The translations under genes were made by a program, and so were the position numbers. 23,662 nt of DNA from JAVKMO01 sp031539345. GTDB lineage: Bacteria > Bacteroidota > Bacteroidia > Chitinophagales > Chitinophagaceae. Where the stretch lies: NCBI GenBank assembly GCA_031539345.1, contig JAVKMO010000012.1:1-23662 (forward strand), read 5' to 3'. Below, in pieces: positions 1 through 6,041 of this stretch; the stretch's first letter is position 1; every line of letters begins with the position of its first letter. The notes beneath the pieces were generated by a model that worked only from the letters and a program-made list of their open reading frames with translations, was not told where the DNA came from and ran no database searches.

Positions 1-100
1 CCGCCTTCGTACACCGCGTTGAAATCAGCTCTTCAATGAGTTGATGTTTTTCTGCGTCGGTAAAATATTTACCTCCTTTTTGATCAATTTTTTTGTCCAT
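1..100 (-). CDS. Partial N-terminus of a transposase OrfA-like protein
   Basis: An ATG at 100 opens a frame of 33 codons that continues out of the window. It begins MDKKIDQKGGKYFTDAEKH, followed by QLIEELISTRCTKA. The charged N-terminus followed by a helix ending in a 'CTKA' turn resembles the helix-turn-helix start of IS3-family OrfA proteins, which bind the element's ends and are made as a fusion with OrfB. There is no other start nearby, and a GGAGG-like stretch falls inside the frame rather than before it. The fragment is too short for certainty. A small DNA-binding protein is the alternative. Confidence 0.45.
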   Translation of the reverse strand, partial: MDKKIDQKGGKYFTDAEKHQLIEELISTRCTKA

Positions 101-102
101 GT

Positions 103-122
103 TTTACACTTTTTTGTGTAAA
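103..122. repeat. 7-bp inverted repeat before the orfA-like start
   Basis: TTTACAC (103-109) and GTGTAAA (116-122) are perfect inverted copies around six T residues. The repeat sits immediately upstream of the orfA-like ATG at 100. It could be part of the insertion-sequence end, a transposase-binding site, or a weak hairpin that limits read-through. Confidence 0.5.
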
Positions 123-144
123 CCTATTTCAGGACAAGACAGAT

Positions 145-1122
145 TTATTTTGCTCTGCCTAATGTTGAAATAATATAAGCTGAGTTTCTTGCTTTTAAAA
201 TAGGGTCTTCTGAAGGTGCAATGCCTTTGATTAACTTTGTTGGAGAAAACATTTCGCCATCGCAAGCTTGTTCATTCATTTTTGTGATAGACAATGTTCC
301 CATTTTTACTTTTTTGCGATTTTCTGCCCATGTTTCAGTTGGGTCTGTTGTGTTATCTCCGGCTTCACCAATAACAGCGTATAAATCAAAATCAACTGCA
401 CCAGCGGTTAATTCGTGTTGTAATTGTTCTTTGTAAAAAGTATCCGTTTTTGTTTTGATGTCTTCATCTGTCAAACTTTTTTCTCCCGCAACAGGCACCA
501 ATTCCCATTTGATCCATTTTGTTTCTTTTTTGTTATTCGCAATTTGAAAAGCATGTACGCTATAATAAGTTGCGCCGCTATAAGATGCTGGAATAAGATG
601 GCTTTCTAACCATTTGGCTTGTTTTGTTGTTTTTGGATTTTGGGCTGCAAAGGCTTTTACCGTTTCTGGATTGGGTTTATGAGTAATAGAATCAGGAATT
701 CTTGCACCTAAAAATCCGACAAATTCAGACAAGGTGCTTGCAAAAAAAACAGGCGTTGATAAAAAAACAAAATCCATTTGTTCTTTTTTACTGACAGAAA
801 AACGTACTGACATTCCTCTTGCGCTGCGTGATTTATCAGATGCTTTTGGATTGCCCCCTGCTAAAGAAAACCGACCAATTAACGGTGTTTTAGAATTTGT
901 AAATAAAGACGCTTTACAATAATCTTTTGCTTCTGGGCTTGCGGTAAAAGAACCTTCATAACAAAAACCTTTTGCGTGAGAAGCTCTTTGATGTGCGTGA
1001 TTACCAAAAGTTTTATGCAATGCATCTATGAGTTCTACGTCTGTAATATTTTTTTTGTCTTGTGAAAAAACAGCAAGTACTGTTGTGCAAGAAAAAAGGA
1101 GGAAACCGAGAGTTTTAAACAT
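145..1122 (-). CDS. Secreted catalase-like haem peroxidase (SrpA-type)
   Basis: A haem protein of the catalase superfamily, of the short single-domain 'catalase-related peroxidase' type, expected to remove hydrogen peroxide or organic peroxides. The start at 1122 gives 325 residues beginning MFKTLGFLLFSCTTVLA, a signal peptide ending near residue 20, so the protein is probably periplasmic. The open frame extends to 1257, but the extra residues would bury the signal sequence. H49 in 'RASHAKG' is the expected distal catalytic histidine. Near the C-terminus, R312-x-x-x-Y316 in 'RNSAY' matches the RxxxY motif carrying the proximal haem tyrosine. The middle motifs 'GGNP', 'SARGMSVRF' and 'DFVFLSTPVFF' fit the family. 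It stands alone; a probable IS end lies 3 bp past its stop codon. Confidence 0.88.
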   Translation of the reverse strand: MFKTLGFLLFSCTTVLAVFSQDKKNITDVELIDALHKTFGNHAHQRASHAKGFCYEGSFTASPEAKDYCKASLFTNSKTPLIGRFSLAGGNPKASDKSRSARGMSVRFSVSKKEQMDFVFLSTPVFFASTLSEFVGFLGARIPDSITHKPNPETVKAFAAQNPKTTKQAKWLESHLIPASYSGATYYSVHAFQIANNKKETKWIKWELVPVAGEKSLTDEDIKTKTDTFYKEQLQHELTAGAVDFDLYAVIGEAGDNTTDPTETWAENRKKVKMGTLSITKMNEQACDGEMFSPTKLIKGIAPSEDPILKARNSAYIISTLGRAK

Positions 1123-1367
1123 AAAAATGATTTTAATTTTTAATAAAAAAAAGATTGTTTCAGCGAATATAAAATAGGCTTTCGCTTTTTGTTCCCAAAG
1201 GGAAAATAGTGATAAAAGTTTCAACACCCACGAGAGATAAAATAGTTCACACAGCAATTCTTACAACCACTGAATGACCTTAAAAGAAACATCAATGTAA
1301 ACCCTTCGCAAAATGAAAAGATCTACAAGCCAACATACGAACTAACGCTTTGTCAGTGCATTATTCT

Positions 1368-1910
1368 TTATTCAAAAATAATTTCTTTTTGTTTTGATAA
1401 TACCTTTAAATGATCATGAAAATGTCTTGACCATTTCACCAAAGTCGCCCTTCCACTACGGCTAAATTCAATTACTCCATAAGGTTCTAAAGCGTTCAAT
1501 AATTCTTGCAATTCTTCTGAATGACCCGTTTTTTCTAAAACAAAATAATCAGGCATAATCGACAACACTCTTGCTTGGTGTTGCCTAATGACGTTTTCTA
1601 AATCAAGCTGTGCCGACAATTTATTGGTAGCAATTTTATACAAGCCCATTTCTTGATAAATAATATCTTCTGGTTCGTGCAAAAAAGCACGGTGTGTATC
1701 AATAATTTTTTCTATTTGATGAATCACTTTTTCTAAAACTATCTTTTCGCTCACTACCACAAAGGTCAATTTAAACACATCAACAATTTCGGTTTCCGCC
1801 GCAATAAAATTTTCAATATTGATGCTACGTTGAGTCAAAAGAGTACAAACCCTGTTCATCAAGCCAACTTTATTTTCGCCATAAACGCTAATGGTGTATT
1901 TTTTTTTCAT
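1368..1910 (-). CDS. ilvN: Acetolactate synthase small (regulatory) subunit
   Basis: The regulatory subunit of acetohydroxyacid synthase, which binds branched-chain amino acids (typically valine) and activates the catalytic large subunit in isoleucine, valine and leucine synthesis. The chosen start at 1910 gives 180 residues beginning MKKKYTISVYGEN. The open frame reaches 1943, but the extra 11 residues have no family counterpart. An ACT domain covers about residues 4-77 ('GLMNRVCTLLTQRSINIENF'), and the C-terminal half carries the usual small-subunit domain ('QLDLENVIRQHQARVLSI', 'YGVIEFSRSGR'). The large subunit and the other ilv/leu genes, commonly adjacent, are not in this window. The ilvN and ilvH names are used interchangeably for this family. 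Confidence 0.87.
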   Translation of the reverse strand: MKKKYTISVYGENKVGLMNRVCTLLTQRSINIENFIAAETEIVDVFKLTFVVVSEKIVLEKVIHQIEKIIDTHRAFLHEPEDIIYQEMGLYKIATNKLSAQLDLENVIRQHQARVLSIMPDYFVLEKTGHSEELQELLNALEPYGVIEFSRSGRATLVKWSRHFHDHLKVLSKQKEIIFE

Positions 1911-1940
1911 ACAATGTACATCTGAATTAAAAAGAGAAGC

Positions 1941-1948
1941 CAAAACTA
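1941..1948 (-). promoter_or_regulatory. Possible -7 promoter element of ilvN
   Basis: On the minus strand this reads TAGTTTTG, an exact match to the Bacteroidota -7 consensus TAnnTTTG, 31 bp before the ilvN start. I see no convincing TTG-type -33 element at the expected distance, so the call rests on one half of the promoter. Confidence 0.35.
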
Positions 1949-2037
1949 TGTTTTTTTAGAAGGTGCGTATAACCTGTATTGACATTAAGTTTAACAAATC
2001 CGATTTTCAAATTTGCTAAAAAGAAATTCATAGTAAT

Positions 2038-2087
2038 TATTACAAACACTTCAAACACAGCATATATAGGGTTATTACAAATATTTC
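2038..2087. repeat. Imperfect 15-bp direct repeat
   Basis: TATTACAAACACTTC (2038-2052) recurs as TATTACAAATATTTC (2073-2087), 13 of 15 bases identical and starting 35 bp apart. Similar spaced direct repeats can be regulator sites, but in AT-rich DNA this can also arise by chance. Confidence 0.4.
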
Positions 2088-2216
2088 ATCGTATTCTTTC
2101 TGTGTTTTAGGCACAAAAAACGCCAGCCGAAATGAATTTTATTTATCAAAAAATAATATCCTTGCATGAATACAATACATTTTACCAATTTCTCTATTTT
2201 TATCTAAAAAAAAATT

Positions 2217-2966
2217 ATGAAAGAAATTTTTATCAATATAAAACTCCGCATTTGGAGACAAAAAAACAACAAAGAAAAAGGCAATTTTGAAACTTATGAA
2301 TTAAAAAAAGTGAGCAATCAAATGTCTTTTTTAGAAACAATTGATGTGTTAAATGAGAAATTACTCCAAGAAAATAAAGAACCGGTAGCCTTTGACCATG
2401 ATTGCAGAGAAGGCATTTGTGGTATGTGTTCTATGGTGATTAACGGAAAACCACATGGACCATGGGAAGGCACAACAACTTGTCAATTACACATGCGTGC
2501 ATTTAACGATGGCGATACAATTACAGTAGAACCGTTTAGAGCAAATTCTTTTCCTGTAGTTAAAGATTTGATGGTGGATAGAAGTGCTTTTGATAGAATT
2601 ATTCAAGCAGGAGGATATATTTCTATGAATACAGGCAATGCGGTTGATGCAAATGCGTTACCCGTGAATAAACAAAATGCTGATGATGCCTTTGCCGCAG
2701 CGGCTTGTATTGGTTGTGGTGCTTGTGTTGCAGTTTGCAAAAATGCATCTGCAAGTTTATTTGTATCAGCTAAAATTGCACACTTGTCTTTGCTCCCACA
2801 AGGTCAAGTAGAAAGACAGACAAGAGCCATCGCAATGGTGAATCAAATGGATACAGAGGGTTTTGGAAGTTGCACGAATACAGGTGCATGCGAAGCTGTA
2901 TGCCCAAAAGAAATTTCTATTACAAATATTGGACGAATGAACAGAGAAGTTTTACAAGCATTGTAA
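2217..2966 (+). CDS. sdhB: Succinate dehydrogenase / fumarate reductase iron-sulfur subunit
   Basis: The electron-transfer subunit of succinate:quinone oxidoreductase, passing electrons between the flavoprotein (SdhA) and the membrane cytochrome b (SdhC). At 249 residues it is full length. Residues C63, C68, C71 and C89 ('CREGICGMC' plus a later Cys) bind the [2Fe-2S] cluster. C164, C167, C170 and C174 ('CIGCGACVAVC'), with C219, C225 and C229 ('CTNTGACEAVC'), supply the [4Fe-4S] and [3Fe-4S] clusters. 'AFDHDCREG' and 'GPWEGTTTCQLHMR' are typical of the Bacteroidota enzymes. In this phylum the usual order is sdhC-sdhA-sdhB, yet no sdhA or sdhC lies upstream here; the gene has its own intergenic region and a strong terminator 15 bp downstream. 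Confidence 0.93.
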   Translation: MKEIFINIKLRIWRQKNNKEKGNFETYELKKVSNQMSFLETIDVLNEKLLQENKEPVAFDHDCREGICGMCSMVINGKPHGPWEGTTTCQLHMRAFNDGDTITVEPFRANSFPVVKDLMVDRSAFDRIIQAGGYISMNTGNAVDANALPVNKQNADDAFAAAACIGCGACVAVCKNASASLFVSAKIAHLSLLPQGQVERQTRAIAMVNQMDTEGFGSCTNTGACEAVCPKEISITNIGRMNREVLQAL

Positions 2967-2980
2967 AACAGAAATTAAGT

Positions 2981-3029
2981 TACATATAAAAAAAGATGCT
3001 CTTAATAGGAGCATCTTTTTTTATATGTA
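2981..3029. terminator. Bidirectional terminator with a perfect 21-bp stem
   Basis: Positions 2981-3001 pair perfectly with 3009-3029 around a 7-nt loop (TTAATAG). The core is GATGCTC/GAGCATC, flanked by a run of A on the left and a run of T on the right. The A/T tracts supply a U-tract in both directions, so the hairpin can stop both sdhB (plus) and the convergent peptide transporter gene (minus). Confidence 0.92.
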
Positions 3030-3066
3030 TGAAAGGGGAAATAAATTTCTGTTTATTCAAATTCAA

Positions 3067-4740
3067 TTACACAGCGTATTCCATTTTTTGTAACCGCTTG
3101 CTCAGACTGAATAATAAGACAGACGCAACAATGCAAATTACAACAAAGCAGATAAAAAATCCGTATAAATTATGAATTGGAATGCCTATAATACTTGGGT
3201 ATTGATATGGAATTTGATTTTGTTGAAGTAGGCTAATGATTGCAGGAGTGGCTTGTTGAGGGTGAGTTAAAACGCTTTCGAGGTTGATACCCAAGGCTGT
3301 GGCTTTTTCAAATTTGTCTTGTGTGGGCGGCAATAATGCACCGAGCGTTCCTGAAAGTGCATAACCGGCAGCATTGGCTAAAAACCAAATTCCCATTAAC
3401 ACAGAAAGCAAGCGTTTGGGTGCTAAACGATACACAAGGGAAAGACCAATCGGCGACAAACAAAGTTCGCCTGTAGTATGAAAAAAGTATAAAACGAATA
3501 ACCAAACAGCACTCATTTTTGTATGCGGTTGAAGGTCTTTAACGGCATTGGCAATAATAAAATATCCGAGTGCGAGCATCAAAATGCCTATGGCTTGTTT
3601 GGTATAAGACAAGGGTTCTATTTTTTTTCTTTGTAACCAAATCCAAAACCAACCAATCAGGGGAGATAAGAGGATAACAAAAAATGAATTTGCATTTTGT
3701 ATTAAGCTTGGGGGTACAGGGTATCCACCAATAACGGTGTCTGTTTGTTTGTCTGCAATGTATGTCAGCGATGTAGCGGCTTGTTCAAAAGCGGCCCAAA
3801 AAAAGATGACAAAAAAAGAGCAAATAATAATTACAGCAACACGATTTCTTTCATTCTTGGTTAAGTTTTTGTCGAATAAAATTTTCATTACTAAAGCAAT
3901 TCCCAAACTATAAATAAATCCATAGATAAAAGCAAAAACGTCAAAAGTGGATTCTTTGGATAACAAGAAATAAAATATAAGCCATAATGCAATTGTTGTA
4001 AACACAGTTACAGAAAGGTCTTTTGCTTGTTGCTGAAAACTTTTTTGTTGAACAGGGTCATTCCCTCTATTAGGTTGTAAGCCTAATATTTCATTCGTAT
4101 TTGGATTGCGTAAATATTTTTTATTGAATAACAAATAAACGATAACGCCAATCAACATGGCAATTCCAGCAGACAAAAATCCCCATTTAAACGCCGTTAA
4201 ATCTCGTAACCCATTTACGTCTTTTACGTCTCCAAGAATAGAGCAAACAGACATGCCGATAAAAGCACCAAGATTGATGCCCATATAAAATATGGTATAT
4301 GCACTATCTAATTTACTATCATTTTTTTTATACAACATGCCCACAATGCCTGATATATTTGGCTTAAATAATCCAACACCAATGATTAAAAAAATCAATC
4401 CAACCCACATTAAGGTAATGGCAAGGCTGAGATTTTGTTGAAATGTAGAAGCACTAAAAAACAAAAAGAATTGTCCAATAGCGGCTGTAATTCCGCCTAC
4501 TGTTAAACATTTTTTATTGCCCCAAACATTGTCTGCAAGGTAACCGCCAAACAAACAACTCAAATAACTTAATCCCAAAAATCCACCGACTACTTTTGAA
4601 GAATATGCCGTAGAAAAGCCAAGACACTCTGTGATAAAAAGAGCAAAGATGGCACGCATACCATAAAAATTAAATCGCTCCCACATTTCTGTAGAAAATA
4701 ATACGTACAAGCCTTTAGGGTGTTTGTTTTCTGATGCCAT
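3067..4740 (-). CDS. POT/PTR-family proton-coupled oligopeptide transporter
   Basis: An inner-membrane major-facilitator protein that imports di- and tripeptides with protons. The 557 residues form about 12-14 hydrophobic helices. The family signature ExxERFxxYG is present as 'EMWERFNFYG' (residues 18-27), where the glutamates and arginine take part in proton coupling. 'GGYLADNVWGNKKCLTVGG' matches the conserved loop after helix 2. 'FFWAAFEQAATSLTYIAD' and 'ELCLSPIGLSLVYRLAPKR' match the conserved helix 7 and helix 10 regions. The protein is longer than typical bacterial members, with extra sequence in the middle and near the C-terminus, as seen in other Bacteroidota DtpT-like proteins. It is monocistronic and ends against the shared terminator. 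The substrate range cannot be read from sequence. Confidence 0.9.
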   Translation of the reverse strand: MASENKHPKGLYVLFSTEMWERFNFYGMRAIFALFITECLGFSTAYSSKVVGGFLGLSYLSCLFGGYLADNVWGNKKCLTVGGITAAIGQFFLFFSASTFQQNLSLAITLMWVGLIFLIIGVGLFKPNISGIVGMLYKKNDSKLDSAYTIFYMGINLGAFIGMSVCSILGDVKDVNGLRDLTAFKWGFLSAGIAMLIGVIVYLLFNKKYLRNPNTNEILGLQPNRGNDPVQQKSFQQQAKDLSVTVFTTIALWLIFYFLLSKESTFDVFAFIYGFIYSLGIALVMKILFDKNLTKNERNRVAVIIICSFFVIFFWAAFEQAATSLTYIADKQTDTVIGGYPVPPSLIQNANSFFVILLSPLIGWFWIWLQRKKIEPLSYTKQAIGILMLALGYFIIANAVKDLQPHTKMSAVWLFVLYFFHTTGELCLSPIGLSLVYRLAPKRLLSVLMGIWFLANAAGYALSGTLGALLPPTQDKFEKATALGINLESVLTHPQQATPAIISLLQQNQIPYQYPSIIGIPIHNLYGFFICFVVICIVASVLLFSLSKRLQKMEYAV

Positions 4741-4810
4741 ATTTAAAAAATCAAAATGAAAAAAAAGTTGGTGAAAAATAAAAGTGTTTTAAAACAAGCA
4801 ATATTTGTGA

Positions 4811-4826
4811 AGGTAAAAATTTACCT
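4811..4826. repeat. 7-bp inverted repeat between two minus-strand genes
   Basis: AGGTAAA (4811-4817) and TTTACCT (4820-4826) are perfect inverted copies separated by AA. The repeat lies just after the stop of the HMA-like gene and 70 bp before the transporter start. The 2-base loop and lack of a T-run make a terminator unlikely; a dimeric regulator site for the transporter is a possibility. Confidence 0.45.
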
Positions 4827-4829
4827 CCC

Positions 4830-5330
4830 CTATTTGACTAATTTTCTATACTGAACAATAATATCACAAGAACGACAACAGATAAATTTTTTCTTTTCTC
4901 TGTAGCGTTTTTTTGCTTTTCTAAATTTTTCTCGTTCCATATCATAATATGTCTTAACGGTGTTTTCTGTAAATGTATCTAAACAACAAATAGGCAATAA
5001 TTTTTGGGCATCTAAGTTGGGCAATGCGGTGTCTACTTGATAGCCTGTATTGCTGATGGCGACAAGAATTTCTTCAACACTGGTTAGTGTTTTAATGTAA
5101 GATACTTTTATTATGCGTGCAGAAAGATTGGTGTTCACTTCTACAATACCGTCATTGCGGAGCAAAAAGGACTCTATGAGCTTTTTTCCTTGTACGCATT
5201 TTAATTCTGGAATAGGAATTTCTTTTTGAATTACAAGAGAGCGATCAATGACTTTTCTAACTTGTAAAAGAGCCTTATTTTGTAAAAAAAACAAAATGAA
5301 CAGAATAAAAAAAGTAGGTTTGTAATTCAT
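4830..5330 (-). CDS. Secreted protein with a degenerate heavy-metal-associated (HMA-like) domain
   Basis: No confident function. The start at 5330 gives 166 residues beginning MNYKPTFFILFILFFLQ, a hydrophobic signal or anchor segment. The frame reaches 5375, but that start would lie inside the divergent HAD gene and add a second hydrophobic stretch. Residues about 41-96 resemble an HMA ferredoxin-like fold: 'LKCVQGKKLIESFL' sits where metal-binding proteins have GMxCxxC, followed by 'GIVEVNTNLSARIIKVSY' and 'SVEEILVAISNTGYQVD'. Only the first Cys (C45) of the CxxC pair remains; the second is Gly. The C-terminus is very basic (RKAKKRYREKKK) and holds 'ICCRSCD', with another CC pair before it. 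Metal binding could have moved to these cysteines. The start is only 26 bp from that of the divergent HAD gene. Confidence 0.65.
   Translation of the reverse strand: MNYKPTFFILFILFFLQNKALLQVRKVIDRSLVIQKEIPIPELKCVQGKKLIESFLLRNDGIVEVNTNLSARIIKVSYIKTLTSVEEILVAISNTGYQVDTALPNLDAQKLLPICCLDTFTENTVKTYYDMEREKFRKAKKRYREKKKFICCRSCDIIVQYRKLVK
5315..5322 (+). promoter_or_regulatory. Possible -7 promoter element of the HAD-yfhO-thiL operon
   Basis: TAGGTTTG matches the Bacteroidota TAnnTTTG -7 consensus 35 bp before the HAD start. It lies inside the 5' end of the divergent HMA-like gene. No clear -33 element is seen at the usual distance. Confidence 0.4.
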
Positions 5331-5345
5331 AAAATTGTAACCAAT

Positions 5346-5376
5346 AAAAACTAAAAATGCCGATACAAAGAACAAA
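5346..5376 (-). promoter_or_regulatory. Probable promoter of the HMA-like gene
   Basis: On the minus strand, TTTG (5373-5376) is followed after 19 bp by TAGTTTTT (5346-5353). This matches the Bacteroidota TTTG-N19-TAnnTTTG promoter with one mismatch. The -33 element lies inside the first codons of the divergent HAD gene. Confidence 0.5.
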
Positions 5377-6037
5377 CTTGGGGATTATTTTTGATATGGA
5401 CGGCACAATGTTTGACAATATGGAGGTTCACCACGCAGCGTGGCATCAAGAGTTAAATAAAAATGGCATCACGATTTCTTTAGATGAAGTGCGACAAACA
5501 ATTCACGGAAAGAATGAAGAAATTATCAAGAAAATTTATGGCACACACCTCAGCGATGAGCAAATTCACGCACTTGCTAATGAAAAAGAATTTGCCTACA
5601 GAATGTTATATCAAAAAGATTTACGCTTACGCAAAGGATTAGAGCAGTTTGTTACAACGCTACGCAAAAACAATATTCCTATTGCAATTGGAACAGCCGC
5701 ACCTTCAAAAAATGTAGATTTTGCCTTAGACGGGCTAAACATTCGTTCTTGGTTTAACACAATTGTCGATGCAGAAATGGTTGAACAAGGAAAACCACAC
5801 CCTGAAGTATTTTTAAAAGCTGCCCATTACATCAACAAATCAACCCAACATTGCATTGTCTTTGAAGACTCTCCTACCGGTGCAATGGCAGCAGCCAATG
5901 CGGGTATGGATATGTTTATCGTTGGGCAAGATTACGCTCAAAAACAATTTGCACACATCAAAGGCATTGTCGGTTTTATTGATGATTATGACAATGCTTT
6001 ATTACACAATCATTTTGATTTAATTCTTAATTCTTAA
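5357..6037 (+). CDS. HAD-superfamily hydrolase, beta-phosphoglucomutase-like
   Basis: A cytoplasmic Mg-dependent phosphatase or phosphosugar mutase of HAD subfamily I with an alpha-helical cap. The 226 residues contain motif I 'DMDGTMFDN' (nucleophile D13, acid/base D15), motif II around T113 ('GTAAPSK'), the motif III lysine near K146 ('EQGKPHPEVFLKA'), and motif IV 'FEDSPTGAMAAANAG' (E170-D171). 'GKPHPE' and 'FEDSPTG' are typical of beta-phosphoglucomutase and related sugar-phosphate phosphatases. The substrate is not predictable; a simple phosphatase is as likely as a mutase. The ATG at 5357 is the only one before motif I. The next gene starts 4 bp after its stop, so the two are co-transcribed. 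Confidence 0.88.
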   Translation: MPIQRTNLGIIFDMDGTMFDNMEVHHAAWHQELNKNGITISLDEVRQTIHGKNEEIIKKIYGTHLSDEQIHALANEKEFAYRMLYQKDLRLRKGLEQFVTTLRKNNIPIAIGTAAPSKNVDFALDGLNIRSWFNTIVDAEMVEQGKPHPEVFLKAAHYINKSTQHCIVFEDSPTGAMAAANAGMDMFIVGQDYAQKQFAHIKGIVGFIDDYDNALLHNHFDLILNS

Positions 6038-6041
6038 AACG

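Larger units (their letters stand above)
1..141 (-). mobile_element. Terminal part of a probable IS3-type insertion sequence
   Basis: Read on the minus strand, the segment starts TGTCTTGTCCTGAAATAGG at 141, has a short inverted repeat, and then an ATG at 100 opening a basic helix-turn-helix-like reading frame. A TG-start terminus followed by orfA within about 50 bp is the usual layout of IS3-family elements, and this terminus resembles ends I know from Bacteroidota IS elements. That resemblance is from memory, not a search. The element runs off the window, so its other end and any target duplication cannot be seen. The proposed boundary lies 3 bp beyond the stop codon of the neighbouring peroxidase gene. 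Confidence 0.5.
1911..2216. other. Divergent intergenic region between ilvN and sdhB
   Basis: This 306-bp AT-rich region has no credible coding frame. It contains the candidate ilvN -7 element, a 15-bp direct repeat (2038-2052 and 2073-2087), and TATCCTTG near 2156, a one-mismatch -7 element that could serve sdhB. No tRNA, riboswitch or terminator was recognised. Confidence 0.5.
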
